64,000 bases of DNA from Amoebophrya sp. A120 (Eukaryota; Sar; Dinophyceae; Syndiniales; Amoebophryaceae), in NCBI GenBank assembly GCA_905178155.1, contig CAJINV010000016.1:62001-126000 (forward strand). Direction: 5' to 3'. Shown in pieces: positions 21,142-33,300 of the stretch. Under the pieces are notes generated by a model. That model did no database searches and had not been told where the DNA came from. It saw only the letters and a list, made by a program, of their open reading frames with translations. A program made the translations under genes and the position numbers. Each line of letters opens with the position of its first letter. Within the stretch, counting starts at the first letter, position 1.

Positions 21142-24100
21142 GGTGGACGTGTGGTCGATGTGTGGGAAAGTTGTCCTGATGGTGATAAAGTACGAGGGGC
21201 GGCGGTTGGGAAGGTTCAGTAACTTCTGGGCTTATTCACGCGACGAATGGAACGCGTGATGGTGGTGGTGGTACGTAGTGGTTTCTCGTCTGGTGCTCAC
21301 GTGAAAAATTATACATAAACAAAAGCAGAAGAAGCAGGCCAAATAATTTACCTTTACGTGGTCAGAAAAACTTGCTTCAATTATTTCGCAATGTATGTTT
21401 TGCGTCGTGTTTTCAGAAACATTGTCATTGAATTGTACATTGAGAAACCCGGCGGTCCACTTCTACGCAAAAATCATGCTGCCCAATGCGGGCCCAGACG
21501 CTGTCTAGAAAAGAGCCAATCTCATGATATGCAATGCATTTGTTCCGTTCGAAGTAGTATCAGAATACTAGACGGTCCTCCTGTCGGACCACGAACAAAA
21601 AACAGGACGCCATCAGCTACATCTTCTCGCTTTCCATTTGCATTTCATTTTCAATTTCGCTAGTGATTCTTTTAGATAAAAAATTGCCTTTCGTCCAACG
21701 CTGATTATAGTTGCAAGCTACAAATACAATGATAAGTCCTCCATGCCTGCTACTTAGCTGTACACTCGCGCTTGTCTTTGCTATATCTACGGCCGTCAGC
21801 GATACCTTCGCATCAGTAGCACGAAGTCGCAGGTCAAACTCCGCAGGGACTGGACCCGGCGCCACGAGACAGTCGAAGATCGCGACAACAATCAAGCAAC
21901 ACGACACAACGAACAAAGGGGAAAGTCAACAGATGTGTTGTTGAATATGAATACGATCACTCGACGCAGTAACATACTTAACCAACGCGACTCATCACCT
22001 CCTATGCACCCTCTGACACGCTCCTGTAGGCCCACTGACGTTGGTTGTGGTCCAGGCACACTGAAGTGGCTGGACAAGCGAACGAACACGGTGAACAAAG
22101 GAAAAATAGTACGAAGGAGCTACTTGCGACTTACTACGCTATCCCTGGGGCGCCTCGGCTGCGATGACATGCAACGACCCGCCCCATTGGGTTCCTTGGC
22201 CACCAAACGATCTCTAAGGCGCACAGGGCTCGTAGTAATGATGTCGCCGGACTGTCAGTGGGCGGCGCTGCAGGAACAGGCGTGCGTGTCTCTGCGTGTT
22301 CCCACCCACGCATGGCGGCCGGGCGGCGGAGTGCTGGTAGGCTTGACGCAGGGGCCAACACAAATGCGACACGACTGCCACGCGCCCACCAGTCAGTCAG
22401 AGCGACGACAGGCACCTGGCGCGATCGGTCGCAAAGGGAGACACACAGGGCGGGGACGGATGGGCGCCCCACCCTGCTGCCCCACTAACAGGGGGCCGGG
22501 CGGGGCGCGCACCGAATGGGGGGCCGGGGCGCCCGGCCTAAATCGAAACAAAGAGGGGGCGTCACGACGATGGAGGGAGCCCCCTGTCGGGGGGCGCCGC
22601 GTGCACAGCTTGTGGCCCGTTGGCCTGCCGCACACCGTTCCAGTTGGGGCCGCTGGCGCAGCCCCAGCAAAAGGCCGCGCGGCAGGTCTGAAGCAACGAA
22701 CGACATGCATCCCGGAAGGATATGGGGCGGCACAAAAAAAAATGTTAGGCCTTGTGCTGATTGCGGCCCGCTTTGAGGGCAGGCAGGGGCGGCCGCGTCG
22801 GCATAGCAGATGAAATCCCTGTCGGGCCCGGGGCCAATCGCCTCACCGGATGGCCCCGGTGCGGTTTTTCCGATCCATCTGGCCGCGCCCGCGGTTGGGG
22901 TGGGGATCCCAAAGGGGGCCACCCGCTTCGCCCTCCAGCAAGAGGCGCCCTCCCTCCACGAGCGAACTCGCGCCCAAGGACAAAGGCGGGGCGCCTTGCT
23001 GCCTGACTGTTTTCCCCCCCGGCGGCGCCCCGCCGCAGCGCTGCAAGCTCGTCGGCATGCCTCCCAAGACCCTCCCACGCTGTGGGCTTTGCCCGGCAGC
23101 TGTTGCAGCCGCTGCACGAGTGCCCTCCAATGGCATCCAGTGGCTGGCACTGGCCAGGTGCACTGTTTGGCGCCCACTCAAGTCGGACGCGGGCGCTCTT
23201 CTTGCTACATGGGCCGCCACCACACAAAACACACCCGGGCCCGCCGTCGCGCGCCACCGCCCGTCCTACAAAACGCGGCAGGGCTTTCCGTGGACCGAAG
23301 GCGCTCGGCTTGCTTCGGGGCAACGGGGGCGACCCGGATACCCCCCGGGCCCGCCTCCTTCTGCCCGTCCTCCGATACCTCGAACCCTACTCGGCCCGCG
23401 GAACACAGGGGGCCTCGCGCAGCTCCCCTGGAGGCCAAAGCGAGCAACAAGATACCGCGCCCCCGCTTTGAGTCTTTGCCTGGTACTTCAAACCGGCCGC
23501 AGCAAGGCACTGCGAGGGTTTAGGGTTCACCAAAGGAGAAAGCAGCTCTATGCATACGAGAGGCCCCGCCCTCTCATCCTTCTGAAATTCACCTTCGCGC
23601 ACAATCAGCGCAAAAGTTCTCCTTCAAACAGGTTATCGAGAGATGTTTCTGCGCTTTCGCGTCGCAATTCAATGTGTTCATGCGAAGTGCTGTCATGTCT
23701 TCTCATTTGTTTGTAAATGTCAGAAACGTCCACGTCGCGTCGTTGAAATATTGGAATTCTGTCGTTTGGTGTCGCTGTCCTCTGCCGGGTGAGTGTTTCC
23801 ACGACAGGGCGCTTCTGTTTGCATTGTTATTCATCGCTGTGATAGAGTTCACTTTTAATACGAAACGTCGCTGGTGTTGAAAATTGATATAAATGAGACT
23901 TCTGAGATGAAGTCTGACCCTTGTGCTCCTCATAGTAGGAGAAAGCAAAAAGCTCGGATGTAGCCCTCATTCAAGTGCGCTACAGATGGAAAGTCAGCTC
24001 TGCGTAGGTTGGAAAATTTAGCTCGAAGTGGGCATGAACAAAATCAGAAGAAAGTTTCGAGGAACAACTTCTCAGTTGGAAAGGGAAGATGCGACTGGTA

Positions 24101-24385
24101 AAAAATCAAAAGAAAGCTCAACTTTTACCTCTACGCACATTTCTTCGATTGGGATTAGCTCAAGTAGACCGACAAACGAGGTTGGGAGATAAAGGGACTT
24201 CTACTGCTCTGGATGGCACATGCATAGGCTTCTCCACAGCTGCTGGCTATTGCACACAAGGACAAGGAATATCAGCCGAGCGTGAGCCACACACTAATCA
24301 TTAAATAGTACCTACATGAGGACCACGACGACGAGAACTGATATAAAAATAGTAGTTGAAACCAGCCTAGTACTCGTCGACATCT
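21142..24385. other. Spacer with GC-rich island
   Basis: Between two minus-strand genes lie about 3.2 kb. Positions 22140-23540 are strongly GC-rich, with bias-driven open frames on both strands and no recognisable protein. The parts before and after are ordinary AT/GC mix. Apart from a possible small plus-strand ORF (separate entry) I see nothing functional. No introner-like element is present, consistent with these elements favouring genes. Confidence 0.6.
21729..21944 (+). CDS. Possible small secreted protein
   Basis: A plus-strand frame of 71 residues starts MISPPCLLLSCTLALVFAIS, which looks like a signal peptide, and continues with a Ser/Arg/Thr-rich mature part ending QQMCC. It would be the only plus-strand gene in the window, it is short, and no homologue is recognised, so it may be chance. 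Confidence 0.25.
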   Translation: MISPPCLLLSCTLALVFAISTAVSDTFASVARSRRSNSAGTGPGATRQSKIATTIKQHDTTNKGESQQMCC

Positions 24386-27300
24386 TCACATCACCAACTG
24401 TGTATCGCCTGTCGCAACGCCAAAACCCGACGTCGTGTAAAAATTATTCATCCCGCCCCCTGGCGGCCCTCCATTCGGATTATTATTGTTGTTGTAGCCA
24501 CCTCCATTGTTCTCATCATTCCCGCCACCCCCTTCGCCGGTCGCCACTTTCGACGCCTCCCTTGACCTATCAAATGCAAAAGCGTCTGGGTCTGGAAGAT
24601 TGCCAGACTTGTCATGCATATTTTGAATGGCCCATGATGTCTGTGATGCATGCCCTAGCATCACAGATATTTAGAGGACTTTGATGCGATGCCTCTGCCG
24701 CATGAGAAATAATGCCCTCTCCGCGTAGCACAAACTGGAGTTCTCTTGCTGGTCATGCAATGCGAATTTTTTCAGAATCCAGGGACAGCATTATAAGTTT
24801 AGAACCTTCCAGACCCAGACATTTTTGCATTTGATACGACCCGGCCAATTTTCCTACTCGTTTCTTCATCACGTCGCGGAGCCAGTTTGCTTATGCATTG
24901 CAAAAGTATCATACTCGAATAAATGCATTACAAATTTTCCCAGCATGACAAATAAAATTTGTAATGCGTATTCACCTTTAAGAAGAATATTTGTAATGCA
25001 AGACTTGCATTTATTATACGAGTGCGATGCCTTTGCACAGGATATTGCTTCGATGAAGCCAATGTCGCCCTTTTCCATCTTGTGCTCCATGAGTTCGGGC
25101 ACGGTTATCTTTTTTCCCCTTAAGGAGTCGAGGTTTCGGTGCAGAGATGAAGTTGTAATGCTATAATTTCCAATTCCAGTTGTAGTTGTACCACTGCTAG
25201 AAGATGAACTCGACGACGTAGCTCCGCTTGCACCACCACCGCCTGTAGTTCTACCACTGTTCGGGAGATCGTCACCAAGTTCCAGCAATTCCTTTTCCCT
25301 CGTGACGTCAATCCCTTCCGTGAAAAACACCTTGTGTTCCAGCTGGTAGGACAACTCCTGAAACATTTTCACGATGTTCTGCTCCTTCTCGTGGTCGTTG
25401 TTCGTATTCTCCACGTTGAAAGCCAATAAACACAAATACAGGCAGTGCAAGCTGCTGTTCGTGCGGTCTTCGTGTACCGCCTGGAAAATGTCCGCGGGGA
25501 TCACTTTCTTCAACTCCTGGTAGAAATCCAGTCGCCCCCGGACCACGATCTCCTGAAACAGTGTCCGCCCCGATTTCGGGTCTCGGGTCAACAGGTGCGA
25601 CAGGCGGACGAACCCGGCGTCAATGTAGGTTTTCAACTTCGCTTGGAACAGGTTCTTCCTCGTCTCCTCCTTGTCGAACGAGTTGGAAGTCACCGCTTTT
25701 TTCATCCCCTTCATGCAGCTGTCGATCTTCATCCGTTGGAGCTTATTCGGCTCGTTTTGCGGTGGTATTTTGGTCCTGGGGTCGATGTTTCCGTCGGGGA
25801 AAATCGGGCCACCGGGATCATCGAGTATGTTGATGTCTGGTGCGGAGGATGCTGTGGTGTTTTGGGGGTTCTTGTTGGTCACGGAAGTTGTAGTGGCTTC
25901 AACAAGTTTCGCGAACCCCCCACTGGGGAAGTTGCTGCTGCTTGCCGCGGTACTATTGTTGAACGCCGAGCCAAAGCCGGCGGTGGAGAATGTATTGGTG
26001 GCTGCAAAGTTGTTGGCGTTCGCCGTTGTACCTGAAATCAAAATTTGGAGAAATACGGAATGTATGGTGACTGTAAGGAAGCATCGTCGAGGACGAAAAC
26101 TAAGCTCCAGAGATTCAATTTGTTATTCGATTCTACAATGTGCCACTTCTACTACTAGCATCAGCGTGAAAACTAAACGCTTCAAAGTAAAAAAATCCCA
26201 AATCGTACCTCCGCCAAAACCTGCTGGCTGCGCTCCATGCGGTCCCATTTGATTTTGCGATGCAATTGCGCTGTTGGGCGAGGGTAGCGGTGGGGGTGGC
26301 ATGGCAGGCTGCTGCTGCAGCTGTTGCTGCATCGTCATGAAGTTCGTCGTCCCCATTGGCTGCTGCATTTGCTGACTTTGTTGCGGAGGTTGCATCTGCA
26401 ACTGGTCATACGGGTTGGGATTTATCATGGTCCGTGGTCCGCCGCCAATGTTACCGGTCAACACACCTCGCGATTGCGGAGGCATCGCCTGACTAGACTG
26501 CGGCTGTAGTTGTGACATCGGAAATGGTTGCGAATTGACCATCGCCGCAAACGACCCCTGTGGCAGTTGTTGGGAAGGAGCAGGGGGCATGATTTGTGAG
26601 GAAGGAAACCCCGCAGCAAAATTCATATTCATCCCGCTGTTGTTGCTGAGACTTCCAAATCCGCCGATGGTTGAGCCAAATTGCTGTTGTGCTTGGGACT
26701 GACTGGGCATCGGCTGAAAATTTTGCTGAAAATCGTTGCTCTGCATTTGCGGGGCGGACTGGGAGGGGTTGAAAGGGGTGGTGGCGCCACCATAATTGCT
26801 GAAGCCTGCTGGCACCGCACTTTGTGAAGCCGGCGGCGCAGCTGCGAACTGTGACTGACTGTTTGGAGGTGGCATTGGAAGGCTCGAACCCATGTGCTGC
26901 GACGGCTGTAGCTGCAGAGGTTGTACTTGTTCTACTTGCGAAGCACCAAATGCAGACTGACTCGCAGGAGCTCCAAAAGCTGGCGCAGCACCGAATCCAG
27001 AACCGAATTGGCTACTTGTGCTTGTTCCAAACGCAGTTGCCCCAAACGCGGGCTGCCCGAATGCGGTTTGCGACGCAAACGCAGCGCCGGTGGCGAAAGC
27101 AGGGACTCCCGGGGCACCAGCAGCGAAATCAAACTGCGAGCTTGCGCTGGATCCTTGCGCGTTATTTCCGGATGTGTTCAGCATGCCAGACAGGAAAGCT
27201 TGCGGACCCGGACCCGGACCCTGACTGACAGGCGGTTGCATGGGCGGCTGAGGCTTTTGCTGCTGATGTTCCTGTTGTGGTTCCGGCGCTGCTCCTGCGT

Positions 27301-30300
27301 CATCCTGATCATCGTTTGCCACCAACAGTTTCCGCTCTGGTTCCGCTGCTGGTGCAGCCGCAGCCGCAGCCCCACGCACAGTGTCACCATGATGATCTTT
27401 TTCTCCTTCCGAAGGGGAAAACCCCGACAGCGTCCGTTGCAACACCCGCTTCCCTGTGGACAAAAGCTTCGCCCCCATGCTGGTAATGAACGTCGCTGGT
27501 TTGTACGACCTCTTCTGTGTAGGAGCAGCGGGCTCTACTGGTGCAACTGCTGGCGTGGTTGTACTCCCCTCGGTTGTTATTTTGGTTTTCCCAGCTGCAG
27601 CACCAGCAGCTGCACTCCCAATCGCGTTGTCTGCCGCTGGTTGTATGATGCGCACACTGGACGACGATGATTTGTCACCAGCCACCAGCGCGTCGAGCTT
27701 TTTCCTGTTTGCCTGCAGGTTCTTTTCCGCCAGCAAATGCGAGGAGAAGGAACTCGTCTGAGCAGGCAGGGGCTGTTCTCCCCCAACTTCGCGCGCAGCG
27801 CTTGAGGTCGCTCCTGCCCCCGATTTATTCGGGTTTTTCTTGTCTTTGTGTTTCGTGCTTGTTGCAGTTTTGTCAAGTAGGCTGACGTTGACGTCTTCTG
27901 GTTTTGGAATGTTCAGTGGTGGAGGGTCGATTGTCTTCTCCAGTACCGGTTGTCTTGCGTCGCCCTCACCGACACCAGCCTGTGGCTCAGCTTCCTCTGC
28001 AACTACAGGGACGTCCAGCAGTTCTTGAGCCTCCTTGTCATCCTCTTCCTCCTCACCCAGCTCCGCTTCCGCATCCGCCGCATACGGATTTATTTGAATC
28101 TCCGCCGCATCTCCCGTCCCCCCGACACTATCAACACTCTCCACCTCTTCCTCCCCGTCTACTTCCGGCTCCAAATACGACGGGAACAAACTCGTTTCCA
28201 AGAACGAGATGACGTCATTCGTGTCGGCGATGACGGCTTCCGTCACCATCGAGTCTAAGTCACTGTCTGGAGGAGGTGATAGTTGTTCTTGTAGTTTTTC
28301 CTTGTGCATCATTTCGTTTTGCCTCCGCCTTGCTATCTTCCTCAAAACTTCCCTCTCAAACCGCTTCCGGTATATTTTTGTTGCTGATTTCGTACTGGTA
28401 GTAGATTTGGCCTTCATGTTGTCTTGCGTGATGGAGATCATGTTCTCTTCTGGCGCACCGCTCTTGTCTGCGCTAACGTGGTCCTCGTTTTTTGAATTGG
28501 TTTGATCTTCTTGATGTTTCCCAACATCTTTCCCTATCTTGTGAATCTCCTTTCCCAAGCCGTTCAAATTCGTGGTTGACTGCATTCTTTGCAGCCGTAG
28601 GCGCTTCGCCCTCGCCTGCTCGTCGGCAGAGAGAGGCGCCGGCGGCGGAGGTTGGGTGACGGACGTAGGGCCGAAGAGATTGCTCGTCTTCAGTTTTGGA
28701 ATAGAACTAGAAGACGAAGGGCCAACTATTGAGGAACCGCCGAAAATGCTACCGGTGGAGAGAAAGTTCGTTCTTCTAGCATTCGCGTGTTTTGTCAAAG
28801 TCGACGCTGAGGAAGAAGAAAATGCGCTTGGCTGGTGAGCTAGGCCAGCTGTAGTTGCTGCTGTGTTCGACGCGTTTGCAGTACTAGAAGAGGAGGATGC
28901 GCTGGAAGATGAGGATGATGAACCGCCGGTGGCTCCTCCTTTTTGCTTTTGTTGATTCGCCGTGGCGGAGGCCGCACTTGCGGATAGAAACACCCTGGCA
29001 TCATCGTCAAAGTCAAAAATGTCGTCTTCAACATCATCGAGCAGATCGTTTTTCTCACCAGGATCATCCTGTTTCACCGGCATCATGCTGTCACTCGTGC
29101 TGCTCCCGGATTCAGATTCATCCGAGGAAATATCATTCTCTGCAGCCGCTGCAGCAGCAGGATGCTTGTTTACTGCGGCCGTCGCTTGCTCCTTGCTGTT
29201 ATTCGACTGCGCGGACTTGAAGCTCGAGGACTTCGAATTTCTGATCTCTGCCACCGTAGTACTCGAGAGAAGACCGAGAGCAGGACGACCGCCAACGACC
29301 GTGCTAGAGTTGCACTTCTTGCCCTCGTTAATAGCGTTGAGATCGTTAGGATTTTTCGCTGAAGACGAAGATGAAGAGGATGCTGCACCGCCTGCTCCTG
29401 CTCCTCCGGTGCCTCCGTTCAGCCTCGACGGCGCATCGCTGGCTTGCGGTTGCGGTTCAAACAGCGAGTTCGCAGGTTGTAGTGCGGATGAAGATGCTAA
29501 AGTAGGAACAAGAGCAGCTGCACTAGCAGCCGTAGCAACACCGCCTCCAGTTTCGTCCCCGAAGAGCCTCGCCATCTCTTCTGTTGTAAATTCCCTCCCC
29601 TCTGCGAAAATTCGCTCAATTTCTTCCGTCTTCGCTGCCTCCGACATCGCTTCCCGGACTTGCTGGCTTTCACTGTCGAGGTTCGGCGGGTGGAGTAGAT
29701 TGGGCGCTGCTGCTGCTTCACCTCCTGAGCGAAGAAAATCGGGGGCCGCCCCTGCACCGGCAGCTGCCGAAATAACACCGCTGCTGCTGCTGCTGCTGTT
29801 GTTGTTAAAGGTAGTAGTTGTGCCAACATCGTTATCTCTCCTATCCAGCACCCCCTCCCGAGCCCCCGCTTCCTCCAGCTCTTGCATCAAATTGTCCGGT
29901 AAATCCCTCCCTTGTCGCAACAAGAGATCTATATCCTTCTCGATCTCCGACATTTTCCTTTTTCTCTTCACAAACCCTCCCCGTCCGGAAATAATATCAT
30001 CTTTCACAGAGCAGTGCGGCTCTGGCTCTTGAATGATATCGTCGTTATTTATCGGCTTCAGGTCCGCTGTCAGCCACCGGTCGTTGCTCGCAAACTTGTT
30101 CCCCAGCGCAGATCCCGCACTCTCGACCCCGGTAGATTTTTGGTGCAGCTGTTGTGGTCCTCCTTGTCCGTGAATCTTCTCCTCGACCACTCGTTTGATC
30201 TCATCTTCCGCCACGCCCAGCGCCTTGAGTTTGAGCTTCAAGAAGTGCTCTGCTGTCGTGTCCGGGTAGCCCTTGTACTGATTCCTGACGCTGTGGGCGA

Positions 30301-33300
30301 CTTCGGCGATGATTTCCTCTTTTTCGTCCGAGGTGAGTGGTGGTGGAGGTTCGTAAGTGCCTGGGGCTGGTGGAGCTGGAGCTTGGTGACCAAATCGATC
30401 TTCACCGGTTTGTTCGACTTGATTCTTGACTCACCGGTTTGCGCGCGGCCTTGGGCCAGGCGCGGGGCCCGAGGTTCCGCCAGGCGCGGCGCCGGAGGTG
30501 GCGCAGGGGCAAGAGGCTGCGCGATAGCGCAGGCAGGAGTGAGGCTGGGCTGTCGGGGGCTCGACTAGAGGTTGGACCAAGGTGGCGGAGAACACACCGG
30601 AGGAGGCGAAGTATCCACAAGCGGGAAATGGAGCCCAAATACCCACGAGCGGGAAGATACTTATGCAGCCAGCACGCAGGAGGCTATTGCGTGCGGGCTG
30701 CAGACGGTAGCATTTCCTCGCCCACGGCAGATCGATCCGCGCCCAAATTCCATCTCGGTCGCCAACGCGAAGAGTGAGCGGGCGAAGAAGCTGGTAGGAG
30801 TGTTGCTTTCTCACAAGCTTCCCTACCAGCTTCTACACCAGCTTCTCCACCACAAATTGTGGTCTAGCCCCCACGCAAAGTCGCATTTTTTCATAATAAA
30901 AATTGTTTTTTCCCCGTGAAAACCAAGGCACTTCCAAACACCTTCTTTCGCTGAAGGTGCTTGTTGGTGCCGCGCTGAGATGAAAACGACCCAAGGCCAT
31001 GGGCGAGGAGCGAAGCAGCTGGCAAGGCATGACGAATACGCACGCTGCTGCGCACTCAGAAAGGGCCATGGTATAATGGCGAATGTGTTTGCAGTGGCGA
31101 ATCTTTCCAGGCAGCACGCAGCAGTTTGCTGCGTGCAGGCTGCAAAGATTCAAAATTGTGGCCCGTGCGGGCATCAAGTTGTTCTTGTTGCACCGACCCA
31201 GACATACAAATCATCTTGGGCGGCCGCCATCTATCGGCCCAAGTCCTTGCCCAAGCCCTTGGCCAAAGCGGGGTGCTTGGGCCCCAGACTGCGCCACAAC
31301 TTTCCCGGCTTCTCGTCTGGGAAAAAAGCTGCGCACGAACAGGCCGGCACGTAGGCCACAATGCGCGGCGCGATTGGGATTTCGGCCTGTGCCGCAACAT
31401 CTTCATCGCGCAACACAAAAAAAAACCGGATAGCGCGCGCACAGAAAGGGGGCACAGAAGCCGCGGCGCAATAAATGCATACGGGCTGCGCAAAGGGGTC
31501 CAAAGCTGTGCAATTTTTTTGCACCAATTATGCCAAAAATGCGAAAGAAGCTGTATTTTTATCCGCCCAAAAGATTTGGGCCTGCCCTACCCCCTAGGCA
31601 CATTTGCACGCGATACTGGTGTTTGGTGACCAAATTGATCTTCCCCGGTTTGTTCGACTTGATTCTTGACTAGCTCCTTTGGTGGAGGCTCTACTTTCTT
31701 CTCGACGTAGAAGTTCTGGTCTTGCGGCACGACCTCGACCTGGACCTGCTCCACCGCCGGCTCCCCGGCTTGTTTCGTTGTGCTAGCAGCGACATTGACA
31801 TTCTCCTTGCTCTTCGCTTTGTTGAACGTCCCGAGTTGGTTCGCGATGCTTTCGCCGTCTTTCTCCCCCAGGATCAGCAAATCGTCACTGTCTTCGTCTT
31901 CCAAAATCATGACGCTCGGGTCCTGACTCTCGACGGCCGTGTCTTGCTTCAGTTGCTGTTGTTGGTTGAGGAAGCTGTTTGTGTTTTTGTTCATCTGCAG
32001 GAACGAGGAAGAGGAACTACTGCTGTTCTTCTGCGCAACGAGGTGGCTCAAGGGATTATTTGCGGTGCTGTTCAATGATCCCGCAGAAAACACCTGGTTC
32101 ACATTTTCGTCGAATCTTTTCACCACAAACGCGACGACCCCGTGCGTTATCGCCTTCGACTCGAAATTCGGGAACGAATGGTAAATCTTGATCCCTTCTG
32201 ACAAAGAGGAACACCCAGGGAGGCACTTCTGCAGCCCCATGGAGGTCAAATAGGATGCGAAGCTGGGGAATTCTTGTCTCTCAATGACCTCCACGTCATA
32301 GAGTTCCTGGCCGCACTCGAACCGGAGAGTAGATCCCTTTTTGACGAATTTCACCCGGTAGTCTTTAATTCTCCCCTCAACCGTTTTTTTCCCCTTCTTG
32401 ATCAAGTCCAGGTAGTTCTTCTGAATCCGCAATGTCGCGGCTGGGTCTGGGCGCTTTGGCTGGAGGTTTGGTCGCTGGAGAAACGACGAGGCGAACTGGG
32501 ACTGGTTGTTCATGTTGTTCAGCTGTTGTTGCGGAAAAGCGAACTGATTTGCGCCGGAAGTTGTAGTCGTGTCGCCTGCTGTGCCCGCTCCAGGGACGAT
32601 TGGATTCGGTGCAACTTGAGCTTGTCTCCTCCGACTCGGAAACTGCACTTTGTCGTACTGCAAGACGTTGCTCTGGCTATCCGTGTATGAACCGCAAAAG
32701 CATCGTACTATGTAGTAATTGCAATACAAGTTCGCTCAGCATGACAAATGGAATTTCTCATGCTGATTTGCGTTGGGAGCGAGATTTGTAATGCATGGCT
32801 GCGATTACTACGAGTACGATACTTTTGCACAGGATACCGTGTTCCCGATCGTCAGATCTTTCATCACTTTCGGCTCCTCGACGTTGTATTGAGAGTCCAC
32901 AGCAGCTGAACCGAAGACAGGATCCTCATCATCGGGCACCAGATCGTTTTGATGTTGTCCATTATTTCTAGCGGGATTGAAGCTCAGCTTGTTGTTTACC
33001 CTGGATCCAGACGAGGAAGTACCAGACGCAGCAGCTCCAGAGTGTCCGGCCGCCGAAGACGATGAAGACGCTGCGGCGCCTGAGCTAGAAGAACTTGCTC
33101 CGCCAGCCTGTGGATTTCCTGGTCCTCGTTTGTTTGCAGCCACCGCTGCACCAGCACCGCCTTGACTCCTACTCGCGTTGGTACCACTACCACCAGCTGG
33201 CCTCTTTTTATTCGCCGCATTTATTCGTGCCTTCTCCTCTTCCGAGTCATAACCTTCTTCAGAGGAACTTTCATCATCATCCTCGGCTGGTAACCCGGCT

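Noticed and set aside
22031-22062. DVGCGPGT, resembling motif I of SAM-dependent methyltransferases
   Set aside because: A single eight-residue match without other methyltransferase motifs, in a Arg/Pro-rich frame on the strand opposite to all genes; chance is likelier.
28962-30032. 356-codon plus-strand open frame
   Set aside because: It is the shadow of the Ser/Ala-rich half of the SNO gene, with homopolymer Leu/Ser runs and no domain.
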